Shown piece by piece: positions 16,077-24,263 of a stretch of 64,000 bases of DNA (within the stretch, counting starts at the first letter, position 1; each line of letters starts with the position of its first letter). Position numbers and translations under genes: made by a program. Where the stretch lies: assembly GCF_027594745.1 (NCBI RefSeq), contig NZ_CP110854.1, forward strand, positions 1,833,501 through 1,897,500, in the 5' to 3' direction. Below the pieces are notes generated by a model. It was not told the DNA's origin. It saw only the letters and a list, made by a program, of their open reading frames with translations, and searched no databases. Source of the stretch: Saprospira grandis. Its GTDB lineage: Bacteria > Bacteroidota > Bacteroidia > Chitinophagales > Saprospiraceae.

Positions 16077-17741
16077 TTACATATTGCGGCGATATTGCCC
16101 ACCGACCTCATAGAGGGCTTGGGTAATTTGGCCCAAAGAGCAGAACTTCACGGCGGTTATCAGGCAATCGAAGAGGTTTTTGTTCTCGATAGCGGCCTCT
16201 TGCAAAGCCTTGAGGGCCTGAGGTCCACGTTCTTCATGCGTTTGATGCAAGCGTTGGAGGGCAGAGATTTGTGCCTCCTTCTCTTCCTTGGTCGCACGAA
16301 TTACCTCCTCGGGAATAATGGTGGGTGAACCCTCATCAGACAAGAAAGTATTCACGCCAATAATGGGCATTTCGCCCGTATGCTTGAGGGTTTCATAATA
16401 CAGGCTTTCCTCCTGAATCTTTCCTCTTTGATACATGGTTTCCATGGCGCCTAGCACGCCGCCACGGTCGGTAATGCGGTCGAATTCGGTCAAAACGGCC
16501 TCCTCCACCAAGTCGGTGAGCTCCTCAATAATGAAAGCGCCTTGCAAGGGGTTCTCGTTTTTGGTCAAGCCCAATTCTCGGTTAATAATCAACTGAATGG
16601 CCATTGCCCGGCGCACAGATTCCTCTGTAGGGGTGGTAATGGCTTCATCATAGGCATTGGTGTGCAATGAATTACAGTTGTCATAAATTGCATAGAGGGC
16701 CTGCAAAGTGGTGCGAATATCATTGAAGCCAATTTCCTGTGCGTGCAAAGAGCGGCCAGAGGTTTGGATATGATATTTAAGCATTTGTGAGCGGGCATTA
16801 GCCCCGTATTTCTCGCGCATTGCCTTGGCCCAAATGCGGCGGGCCACTCGACCAATCACGGCATATTCTGGGTCAATTCCGTTGGAGAAAAAGAAAGAGA
16901 GATTGGGCGCAAAAGCGTTGATATCCATCCCTCTAGAGAGGTAATACTCCACAAAGGTAAAGCCATTGGCCAAGGTAAAGGCCAATTGGGTGATGGGGTT
17001 GGCGCCAGCCTCGGCAATATGGTAGCCAGAGATCGAGACCGAGTAGAAATTGCGCACCTGCTCCTCAATAAAGTAGGCTTGCACATCGCCCATTAGGCGG
17101 AGCGAGAACTCTGTAGAGAAGATGCAAGTATTTTGCGCTTGGTCCTCCTTAAGGATGTCGGCCTGTACGGTTCCGCGGACAGAACGCAGGGCTTTTGCCC
17201 GCATTTCGGCATAAACATCGGCAGGAAGCACCTCATCGCCAGTCAAGCCCAAGAGCATTAGGCCGAGACCGTCGTTACCTTCGGGCAATTCGCCCATATA
17301 TTGGGGGCGGGCCAAGCCTTTATCATCATATTTGGCCTTCAAGGCGGCTTCTACCTGAACCTCTAAGCCATGTTCCTTAATGTACTTCTCGCATTGCTGG
17401 TCAATTGCGGCATTCATGAAGAAGGCGCAGATGGTAGCGGCTGGACCATTGATGGTCATAGAAACCGAGGTTTTGGGATCGCAAAGATCAAAACCAGAAT
17501 ACAGCTTCTTGGCATCGTCTAGGCTACAAATGCTTACCCCAGAGTTACCGATCTTACCATAAATATCTGGACGATAATCGGGATCTTCTCCATAGAGGGT
17601 CACGGAATCAAAAGCCGTAGACAAGCGGGCTGCAGGCATGCCCAAAGAGACATAATGGAAGCGGCGGTTGGTCCGTTCTGGATGCCCTTCTCCTGCAAAC
17701 ATACGCGTGGGATCTTCGCCTTTGCGCTTGAAGGGGAACAC
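16077..17741 (-). CDS. icmF: C-terminal half of IcmF: isobutyryl-CoA mutase catalytic domain
   Basis: This open frame encodes the substrate-binding TIM barrel of the fused acyl-CoA mutase IcmF. Recognisable IcmF segments are RTNRRFHYVSLG, LSTAFDSVTLYGEDPDYRPD, GNSGVSICSLDDAKKLYSGFD, VSISGYHIAEAGANPITQ, and HIQTSGRSLHAQEIGFNDIRTT. The AFDSVTLYG stretch separates IcmF from methylmalonyl-CoA mutase. The frame is open for 20 codons upstream of 17741 to the amber codon at 17805-17807, and that stretch (GDIVRW...PYTAGV) matches the family too. If the half is made separately, translation must restart at the GTG at 17741 or the ATG 13 codons later. Within the family the reaction is B12-dependent interconversion of isobutyryl-CoA and butyryl-CoA. 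Confidence 0.9.
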   Translation of the reverse strand: MFPFKRKGEDPTRMFAGEGHPERTNRRFHYVSLGMPAARLSTAFDSVTLYGEDPDYRPDIYGKIGNSGVSICSLDDAKKLYSGFDLCDPKTSVSMTINGPAATICAFFMNAAIDQQCEKYIKEHGLEVQVEAALKAKYDDKGLARPQYMGELPEGNDGLGLMLLGLTGDEVLPADVYAEMRAKALRSVRGTVQADILKEDQAQNTCIFSTEFSLRLMGDVQAYFIEEQVRNFYSVSISGYHIAEAGANPITQLAFTLANGFTFVEYYLSRGMDINAFAPNLSFFFSNGIDPEYAVIGRVARRIWAKAMREKYGANARSQMLKYHIQTSGRSLHAQEIGFNDIRTTLQALYAIYDNCNSLHTNAYDEAITTPTEESVRRAMAIQLIINRELGLTKNENPLQGAFIIEELTDLVEEAVLTEFDRITDRGGVLGAMETMYQRGKIQEESLYYETLKHTGEMPIIGVNTFLSDEGSPTIIPEEVIRATKEEKEAQISALQRLHQTHEERGPQALKALQEAAIENKNLFDCLITAVKFCSLGQITQALYEVGGQYRRNM

Positions 17742-17804
17742 CCCAGCGGTATAAGGAAACTCCCCGGGGAAGTTCTCTTGGCCAGACCAGCGGACGATAT
17801 CTCC

Positions 17805-19439
17805 CTAATCGCTGTATTTAGGCAGGGCAATTCTGGGAATGCGGCTATGCGATAGGGATTTGGTAAAGGTTTCTACTCGAATTTCTTTGTTGCGCACCTT
17901 ATAGACAAACTCATCGGCTTGGTAGCGGGCCAGTTTTTCTTTCCAGCCTTCTAGCAAGCGCTGTTGCGCTCCGCTGAGGTTGGCGTATTTAAATTCATAA
18001 GTTTCTTTCAAGCTAGCGGGACTCTCCTCGCCTAGTTGCTCCATCGCTCCCTTCAGCTGATAAAGCTGACTGGCCAAGCGGGCTTCTTGCTCAATCTTGT
18101 CGTTATATCGGCGAATACTTTCGCTAATTTCTGAAAGGTAGCGCACTCGGGCTGGAGGAATGATAAATTGCTTTTCGCTTTGTTCCTTAGTCGCCTTAAA
18201 GCTAGAGGCCAAAGGCGCCTGCGTTCGCTCTACAATTTTATCCATCAAGGCTTTGTAGAGGCTATTCATGCCGGGGTCATTAAACTGAGAAGCGATGGTC
18301 CCAAATACGGGCAAATCATCTTCTTTGGCCTCCCAGAGGTTATGATTGCGGCGGTATTGCTTGCGAACATCCCGCAGGGCATCCTGCGCCCCTCGCTTAT
18401 CAAACTTATTGAGGGCGATGAGGTCGGCAAAATCCAACATATCAATTTTCTCCAGCTGTGTGGCGGCCCCATATTCTGGCGTCATCACGTACAAAGAAGC
18501 ATCCGAGAAATCGGTAATAGCGGTATCTGACTGCCCAATTCCAGAGGTTTCCAGAATGATAAGGTCAAAGTCTGCGGCCTTCAAGATATTCACGGCATCG
18601 CCAATATGCTTAGAAACGGATAGATTAGATTGGCGGGTGGCCAAAGAACGCATGTACACCCGTTCGCTGTTGATGGCATTCATCCGAATACGGTCGCCCA
18701 GCAGGGCCCCGCCCGTTTTGCGCTTAGAGGGGTCTACCGAAATCACGGCAATGCGTTTATCTTCAAAATCGAGGAGGAAGCGGCGCACCAATTCATCCAC
18801 CAAAGAGGATTTACCCGCTCCGCCTGTTCCTGTAATCCCCAAAATGGGAGTATTTTTAGCGGCGGCTTTGGCTTCTAGCTCGCTCAACCAGCTTTCGGCC
18901 TCCTGCGGTTGGTTTTCTGCGGCAGAGATCAGGCGGGCCAGGGCGTATTTATCGCCTGTTGCATATTGCTTAAGCTCGCCATTGATATTTTTCCCGGTGG
19001 GAAAATCGCATTGGCTCAAGAGGTCGTTAATCATCCCTTGCAGGCCCAATTCTCGTCCATCATCGGGCGAGTAAATACGGCTAATGCCATAGGCATGCAG
19101 CTCTTCGATTTCTGTGGGCAGGATGGTCCCTCCTCCCCCACCAAAAATCTTGATGTGGCCGGCTCCACCTTCTTGCAAAAGATCGTAGATATACTTAAAA
19201 AACTCGATATGTCCCCCCTGATAAGAGGTAATGGCAATACCCTGTACATCTTCCTGAATAGCGGTATCGACAATTTCCTGAGCCGAGCGGTTATGGCCCA
19301 AATGAATAATTTCTGCGCCAGAGCGCTGCATGATTCTCCGCATGATGTTAATCGCGGCATCATGCCCATCAAATAGAGAGGCGGCCGTCACAATTCTGAT
19401 CTTGTTCTGGGCCTCATAAGGGGCTTGCGTTTGCATCAT
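17805..19439 (-). CDS. icmF: N-terminal half of IcmF: B12-binding domain and MeaI-type G-protein chaperone
   Basis: The 544-residue frame begins with the cobalamin-binding domain (LFDGHDAAINIMRRI, IHLGHN, IAITSYQGGH, GGGGGTI; residues about 15-140). The P-loop GTPase chaperone of the MeaI/MeaB type follows, with Walker A GITGTGGAGKSSL near 205, DPSKRKTGGALLGDRIRM, and NKFDKRGAQDALRDV. It then enters the linker and stops with RIALPKYSD followed by TAG, exactly at the boundary to the mutase barrel. The next in-frame codons continue the family sequence. The start MMQTQAPYEAQNKIRIVTAAS is the only good one. The truncated product could still fold as a B12-binding G-protein. Confidence 0.9.
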   Translation of the reverse strand: MMQTQAPYEAQNKIRIVTAASLFDGHDAAINIMRRIMQRSGAEIIHLGHNRSAQEIVDTAIQEDVQGIAITSYQGGHIEFFKYIYDLLQEGGAGHIKIFGGGGGTILPTEIEELHAYGISRIYSPDDGRELGLQGMINDLLSQCDFPTGKNINGELKQYATGDKYALARLISAAENQPQEAESWLSELEAKAAAKNTPILGITGTGGAGKSSLVDELVRRFLLDFEDKRIAVISVDPSKRKTGGALLGDRIRMNAINSERVYMRSLATRQSNLSVSKHIGDAVNILKAADFDLIILETSGIGQSDTAITDFSDASLYVMTPEYGAATQLEKIDMLDFADLIALNKFDKRGAQDALRDVRKQYRRNHNLWEAKEDDLPVFGTIASQFNDPGMNSLYKALMDKIVERTQAPLASSFKATKEQSEKQFIIPPARVRYLSEISESIRRYNDKIEQEARLASQLYQLKGAMEQLGEESPASLKETYEFKYANLSGAQQRLLEGWKEKLARYQADEFVYKVRNKEIRVETFTKSLSHSRIPRIALPKYSD

Positions 19440-19483
19440 TCTATCTTATATTCTGTTGTTGCTGATTATTTTTCTGTTTTTTT

Positions 19484-19600
19484 GGGGCCTCCCGCAGCAA
19501 GCTGCGGGCGCTACGCTTTGGGGCTCGCAGGTCTGCTCGGCCCTGCGGCGCTTGCAGCGCCTTGGTCTGGCCTTCGGCCACCCCGCCGCATCGCTAGGCC
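19484..19600 (+). repeat. Intergenic structured element 8, type A
   Basis: Ends are GGGGCCTCCCGC and CATCGCTAGGCC. The hairpins are CCCGCAGC/GCTGCGGG, GGCGCT/AGCGCC and GGCCTTCGGCC. It lies between the icmF start and the epimerase stop. Confidence 0.85.
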
Positions 19601-19629
19601 AGCCTGCTTTTGGCCTTTTTCTTTGGTTG

Positions 19630-20622
19630 CTAGGCCTTTAGTAGCTGCTTAAAATGCTGGACCGTAATGGCCAGACCTTCCTCAAAGCTAAAGTGGGGAT
19701 CATAGCCCAAAAGCGTTTTGGCTTTCTCAATATTCGCTTGAGAGTCACGGATGTCGCCTGCTCGGCTTTCTCGATGTACGGGAGCTTGCTCGCTGCCGGC
19801 GGCTTTTCGGATGCCCTCATAAAGATCTAGGACCGAGTAGCGGCCCCCTACGCCCACATTATACACCTGATTGTAAGCTGCAGGATTTTCAGTCAAGAGT
19901 GCCTTTACATTCATTTGGACCACATTCTCGATAAAGGTAAAATCTCGAGTTTGTAGGCCATCGCCATTAATATAAGCGGTTTTGCCCAAAAGACAAGCCT
20001 CTGCAAAAAGAGGAATAACGGCGGCATAAGCCCCTTTTGGGCTTTGTTTTGGTCCAAATACATTAAAGTAGCGGAAACCCATAAACTCCATTCCGTACAA
20101 ATCGCCAAAGTTTTTAGCAAATAGCTCATTGCTATACTTGGTAATGGCATAAGGCGATAATTGTTGCCCAATTCGGTCTTCTACTTTGGGCAAATTGGGC
20201 TCATCGCCATAGACGGAGGAAGAAGAGGCATAAACAAAGCGCTTGATCCCTGCCTGATGAGCGGCATGCACCATATTCACAAAGCCATTGACATTGTGAA
20301 GAGTGGTAAGATGGGGTTGGGCGACAGAGCGGGGCACCGAGCCCAAAGCGGCCTGATGGCAAACGGCATCCATGCCTTCACAGGCTTTTTCGCAATCGGC
20401 CAAAAGGGAGATATCTCCTTCAATTAGCTCAAAATTGGGATGGTCCAGATAAGGCGCCAAGTTTTCTCGGAAGCCCGTGAGGAAATTGTCAATAACACGG
20501 ACCTTTTTGGCCCCATACTTCAAAAAATATTCGACCAGATTGCTGCCAATAAAGCCAGCGCCTCCAGTAATGAGTACAGAAAACTGGCTAAGGTCTTGAT
20601 CGTGATAAGCGGTTTGATACAT
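19630..20622 (-). CDS. NAD-dependent UDP-sugar 4-epimerase (WbpP/TviC-like)
   Basis: The 330-residue SDR-extended enzyme has the Rossmann motif GGAGFIGSN (20-28), the catalytic Tyr158 and Lys162 in SPYAITKYS, and a serine cluster YASSSSVYGD. GSVPRSV (94-100) and the long FRENL segment are typical of the WbpP/TviC group. That group interconverts UDP-GlcNAc and UDP-GalNAc, or their uronic acids, for O-antigen and capsule synthesis. UDP-glucuronate epimerases are the main alternative. It is the downstream gene of a pair with a small membrane protein (7 bp gap). A WbpE-like aminotransferase 27 kb away may belong to the same polysaccharide pathway, but that is an inference. Confidence 0.88.
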   Translation of the reverse strand: MYQTAYHDQDLSQFSVLITGGAGFIGSNLVEYFLKYGAKKVRVIDNFLTGFRENLAPYLDHPNFELIEGDISLLADCEKACEGMDAVCHQAALGSVPRSVAQPHLTTLHNVNGFVNMVHAAHQAGIKRFVYASSSSVYGDEPNLPKVEDRIGQQLSPYAITKYSNELFAKNFGDLYGMEFMGFRYFNVFGPKQSPKGAYAAVIPLFAEACLLGKTAYINGDGLQTRDFTFIENVVQMNVKALLTENPAAYNQVYNVGVGGRYSVLDLYEGIRKAAGSEQAPVHRESRAGDIRDSQANIEKAKTLLGYDPHFSFEEGLAITVQHFKQLLKA

Positions 20623-20629
20623 GCGATTA

Positions 20630-21160
20630 CTATTTTATGTCGCAGCTATGCCCATGGGCAGAAGCTGCTTGGATGTCTGCCGCCCAAGCTTGGCGCTGGG
20701 CCAAGAGCTCTTCAGGAACATCCAAATAAATACTTCGATAATGTTTTTTCTGGCTATTGAAGCCCACTTCTAGTTGAAAGCGGAGGGCGGCTTTATCTTC
20801 TAGGACTTCTATTTGGAGCAGGCGCTCGTAATGGGCCCAAAAGGGGTAATGGCTAGGCCCAATAAATAGGGCATCTAGGGTAAGGAGCACCTCTTTGCCA
20901 TCTTCTTTTTGCCATTGGGCCAAGATGCGGTCTTTTTTACTGAGGGCTTCTTTTTTGGCCAACTGCTTAAACTGCTGATTATAATAAATAATGGCCCAAA
21001 GCGAGCCGGGGCCCGTTAAGAGCCCAAAGCCCAAAAAGTAGGGCCAAAGGTAGTGAGACTCTGGATTGTCGACCATAAAAGTCATGGCAGCGGCCAAAAG
21101 GGCCGAAAAGCCCAGAATCATCAGAATAGAAAGGATAAAAATGCGGCTAATTATATTCAT
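20630..21160 (-). CDS. Two-helix inner-membrane protein of unknown function
   Basis: The 176-residue product has two predicted membrane helices near the N-terminus (ISRIFILSILMILGFSALLAA and YLWPYFLGFGLLTGPGSLWAI), followed by a soluble part with a lysine-rich region and a beta-rich end (VLLTLDALFIGPSHYPFW, FQLEVGFNSQKKHYRSIYLDVP). No family is recognised. The soluble part would face the cytoplasm if the positive-inside rule holds. It lies 7 bp upstream of the epimerase and is probably co-transcribed; no functional link is claimed. Confidence 0.7.
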   Translation of the reverse strand: MNIISRIFILSILMILGFSALLAAAMTFMVDNPESHYLWPYFLGFGLLTGPGSLWAIIYYNQQFKQLAKKEALSKKDRILAQWQKEDGKEVLLTLDALFIGPSHYPFWAHYERLLQIEVLEDKAALRFQLEVGFNSQKKHYRSIYLDVPEELLAQRQAWAADIQAASAHGHSCDIK

Positions 21161-21202
21161 CTGCGGCAGATTTAAAGCGTCTAGAAAGGCGCGAAGCGCC
21201 TT

Positions 21203-21322
21203 GGCTTAGGGATGGATAGCAGTGGCCCGAAGGGCCAGACCTAGGCGGCGAAGCCGCCGCAGGGCCGAGCAGACCTGCGAGCTGCGGCACAGCCCGACCC
21301 GCCCGCAGGGCGGGGAAGCCCC
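21203..21322 (-). repeat. Intergenic structured element 9, type B with compensated closing stem
   Basis: On the minus strand it begins GGGGCTTCCCC and ends ATCCCTAAGCC. The closing stem is GGCTT/AAGCC rather than GGCTG/CAGCC, with both partners changed. It contains the usual core and hairpins, is followed by a GGCGCTTCGCGCC hairpin, and touches the valS terminator. Confidence 0.85.
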
Positions 21323-21350
21323 AAAAAAAAAGCGCCCAAAACTGAGCGCT
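21323..21350 (-). terminator. Terminator of valS
   Basis: On the minus strand AGCGCTCAGTTTTGGGCGCT forms a short GC stem followed by nine T, 18 bp after the valS stop codon. The stem is modest, so structured element 9, which begins directly behind it, may help. Confidence 0.65.
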
Positions 21351-21368
21351 TTATATTCATCTTGGCTC

Positions 21369-24074
21369 CTAGTTCAGTTTCTTGAGTTCTTCTTCTAGGA
21401 GTTGGACCTTTGCCTCATGATCGGCCAATTTCTTGCGCTCTAGCTCCACCACCTGAGCGGGGGCGTTATTGACAAAGCGCTCATTGCCCAATTTTTTCAT
21501 AATGCCTTTGATAAAGCCCTGCGAATAGCTGAGTTCTTTCTCTAAGCGTTCTTTTTCGGCAGCCAGATCAATTTTCTTATCAAAAAGGAGATAATATTGA
21601 TCGGGGCCCACGAGGAAAGAGCTAGCTTCTACCTCTTCTTGGACCAATTCAAAGCGTTTGAGGAAGCCCAATTTGCTCACGGCCTCGGCCCAGCCCTCTA
21701 GGGCTAGGAGTTGGTCGGCGGTAGTGCTTTTGCGGAGCAAGAGTTCCAGTTCTTCCTTGATAGGCAGTTGGTTTTTGGCTCTTTGCTCACGGATATTTTT
21801 GACCACCTCTTGCATATTTTCTACCTCTTGCAAAAACTGCTGATCGTATTGGCTAACTTCTGGCCATTGGGCGACCACACAATCTTCGCCGGGGGCACGT
21901 TTGCGCAATTTGGACCAAATTTCCTCGCTGATGAAAGGCATAAAGGGATGTAGCAAGATCATCATTTGCTCAAAAATATCGATGCTAAAGGCATAAGTCT
22001 TTTTATCGATGCTATCGCCATAAGCGGGCTTAATGAGTTCGAGATACCAAGAGCAGAAATCGCCCCAGATGAAGTTATAGAGCGTCATCAAGGCCTCTGA
22101 TAGGCGGTATTCGGCAAAAGAGGCATTGAGCTGTTCTAGGGTTTGGGCCATCTTCTGTTCGATCCAGCGCATGGCCAGTTCGCTTTCTTTGGGCGTTGCT
22201 TTTTCGCTTTGCTCCCAACCTTCGAGTAGGCGGAGGGCATTCCAAAGCTTATTACAGAAATTGCGGCCTTGCTCACAGAGTTTGCTTTCATTTTTGATGG
22301 CTGTTTTCGCTTTATCGGCAAAGGGAGCATCAAAAATAACGTCATTTCCGGCGGCGGCACAAGAGAGGATACCGAAGCGGACGCCATCTGCGCCATACTT
22401 CTTAATCAGCTCGATAGAATCGGGCGAGTTGCCTAAAGACTTAGACATTTTGCGGCGGAGTTTATCGCGCACCATACCGGTAAAGTAAACCGATTCAAAA
22501 GGCTGCACGCCTTTTTCTTGGGCCAACTTCTCGCCTAGGAGTTCGGGAGCCCATTCGTAGCCCGCCATAATCATTCTGGCCACCCAGAAAAACATAATGT
22601 CCCAGCCTGTTACCAGCACCTGCGTGGGGTAATAATAGCGAAGCTCTTCGGGATTATCGAAGCCATCAAAAACGGCCATGGGCCAGAGCCAAGAAGAGAA
22701 CCAAGTATCCACTACATCCTCATCTTGAGTAAGGTCTTCGGCGCTATACTCCTTGCCATCGGCTTGGAGTTGGGCTAGGGCATCTTCTAAGCTTTCGGCC
22801 ACGACGATTTCGCCATTTGGGCCATAATAAGCGGGAATTTGCTGTCCCCACCAAAGCTGGCGAGAGATACACCAATCTCTGACATTTTCTTCCTTCAGCC
22901 AGTTGCGGTACATATTGAGCATATGCTCGGGGAAGAAATTCACCTCGCCCTTTTCTACAGCGGCTAGGGCCGTAGCGGCAAGGCCTTCCATTTTGAGGAA
23001 CCATTGTTCCTTGAGGCGGGGCTCAATAACCGCTTGAGTACGTTCTGAGCGGCCCACCTTATTGCTATAATTTTCTACTTTAACTAGAGCGCCTTGGGCC
23101 TTGAGGTCCTTAGCAATTTGCTTGCGCACCTCAAAGCGGTCCATACCGACATAAAGGCCAGCGTTGGGGTGCATGCGTCCATTATCGTAGAAAATATCGA
23201 TGCTTTCGAGATCATGGCGTTGGCCAATCTCATAGTCATTCATATCGTGAGCGGGAGTTACCTTAAGGGCACCGGTCCCAAACTCTTGATCGACATAGCG
23301 ATCAAAAACAACGGGAATAGCGCGGCCGATGATAGGCACCAACACCTTTTTCCCTTTTAGTTTCTGGTAGCGTTCATCATTGGGGTGGACCGCAATGGCC
23401 GTATCGCCCAAAATAGTTTCGGGGCGGGTGGTTGCAATGATGACATAGTCCTCACTGCCTTCAATTTGATAGCGGAGGTGATAGAGTTTAGATTGCTCAT
23501 TGGTATGAATCACCTCCTCATTAGAGAGGGCCGTTTGTGCTTCGGGGTCCCAGTTCACCATGCGCAAGCCTCTATAGATCAGGCCTTTTTTGTGCAGGTC
23601 TACAAACACCTTTTGCACATACTTAGAGAGCTTGGGTTCCATCGTAAAGCGGCTGCGTTCCCAATCGCAAGAAGCGCCTAGCAACTTGAGTTGGTCCAGG
23701 ATGATTCCGCCATACTTATCTTTCCAGGCAAAGGCATGCTCTAAAAACTCATCTCTAGAAATATCTGACTTCTTGATGCCTTGTTCCCTGAGCATTTTGA
23801 CCACCTTAGCTTCTGTAGCGATAGAGGCATGGTCGGTACCAGGTACCCAACAAGCATTAAAACCTTGCAAGCGTGCTTTACGAATCAGCACATCTTGGAT
23901 GGTGTTGTTGAGCATATGGCCCATATGCAAGACCCCCGTTACATTGGGTGGGGGGATAACAATGGTATAAGCGGGGCGCTCATCGGGGGTAGAGCGGAAA
24001 TAGCCCTTTTCTTCCCAGTGAGCATACCAGCGTTTTTCGGCGCTGGCGGCATCATAATGTTTAGATAATTCCAT
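21369..24074 (-). CDS. valS: Valyl-tRNA synthetase
   Basis: It charges tRNA-Val in the cytoplasm. The 901-residue class I synthetase has the HIGH motif in PPPNVTGVLHMGHMLNN (about 38-50), the editing domain (IIATTRPETILGDTAIAVHP), the KMSKS loop in RRKMSKSLGNSPDSIELI, an anticodon-binding domain and a C-terminal coiled coil (KEELELLL..., EKERLEKELSYSQ). An upstream in-frame start at 24110 adds 12 residues unlike the family; MELSKHYDAASAEKRWY is the normal start. It has a candidate promoter 34 bp upstream and its own terminator. Confidence 0.98.
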   Translation of the reverse strand: MELSKHYDAASAEKRWYAHWEEKGYFRSTPDERPAYTIVIPPPNVTGVLHMGHMLNNTIQDVLIRKARLQGFNACWVPGTDHASIATEAKVVKMLREQGIKKSDISRDEFLEHAFAWKDKYGGIILDQLKLLGASCDWERSRFTMEPKLSKYVQKVFVDLHKKGLIYRGLRMVNWDPEAQTALSNEEVIHTNEQSKLYHLRYQIEGSEDYVIIATTRPETILGDTAIAVHPNDERYQKLKGKKVLVPIIGRAIPVVFDRYVDQEFGTGALKVTPAHDMNDYEIGQRHDLESIDIFYDNGRMHPNAGLYVGMDRFEVRKQIAKDLKAQGALVKVENYSNKVGRSERTQAVIEPRLKEQWFLKMEGLAATALAAVEKGEVNFFPEHMLNMYRNWLKEENVRDWCISRQLWWGQQIPAYYGPNGEIVVAESLEDALAQLQADGKEYSAEDLTQDEDVVDTWFSSWLWPMAVFDGFDNPEELRYYYPTQVLVTGWDIMFFWVARMIMAGYEWAPELLGEKLAQEKGVQPFESVYFTGMVRDKLRRKMSKSLGNSPDSIELIKKYGADGVRFGILSCAAAGNDVIFDAPFADKAKTAIKNESKLCEQGRNFCNKLWNALRLLEGWEQSEKATPKESELAMRWIEQKMAQTLEQLNASFAEYRLSEALMTLYNFIWGDFCSWYLELIKPAYGDSIDKKTYAFSIDIFEQMMILLHPFMPFISEEIWSKLRKRAPGEDCVVAQWPEVSQYDQQFLQEVENMQEVVKNIREQRAKNQLPIKEELELLLRKSTTADQLLALEGWAEAVSKLGFLKRFELVQEEVEASSFLVGPDQYYLLFDKKIDLAAEKERLEKELSYSQGFIKGIMKKLGNERFVNNAPAQVVELERKKLADHEAKVQLLEEELKKLN

Positions 24075-24107
24075 ATTCTGTATAACTAGTGATTCTAAAT
24101 CGAAGGC

Positions 24108-24115
24108 CAAAAATA
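24108..24115 (-). promoter_or_regulatory. Candidate -7 box for valS
   Basis: Minus strand TATTTTTG in the larger match TGTATTTTTG, 34 bp before the valS start. The same decamer precedes secA and mnmE. Confidence 0.42.
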
Positions 24116-24200
24116 CAGAAGTTCGTGGGGAGAAAAGAGCTTTATTGCGGCTTTTTCTTGCTTAGGGGCATTTTTGCGCTGCTTTGCTGGCCTTAGAGAC

Positions 24201-24246
24201 AAACAAAAAGGAGCTTGCCGGCTAAATTTGCCGACAAGCTCCTTTC
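24201..24246 (-). terminator. Terminator of the TPR gene
   Basis: On the minus strand the arms AAAGGAGCTTGTCGGC and GCCGGCAAGCTCCTTT (24230-24245 and 24207-24222) form a 16-bp stem with one wobble pair, followed by TTGTTTG. It lies 19 bp after the stop codon. Confidence 0.85.
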
Positions 24247-24263
24247 TTTTAGTAAAAAACCGC

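Larger units (their letters stand above)
16077..19439 (-). pseudogene. icmF: icmF as a whole, interrupted by one in-frame TAG
   Basis: Both halves lie in the same reading frame with only the amber codon at 17805-17807 between them. Joined they give 1120 codons, the normal IcmF length, with domain order B12-binding, G-protein, mutase. From the family (a Tyr/Ser-Asp-Trp-Gly-Asp stretch as I remember it) the lost residue is probably Trp, so one G-to-A change (TGG to TAG) is enough. Whether this is a true mutation, a sequencing error, readthrough, or a functional two-protein version cannot be told from the sequence. No other damage is seen, which argues against an old pseudogene. Confidence 0.75.
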
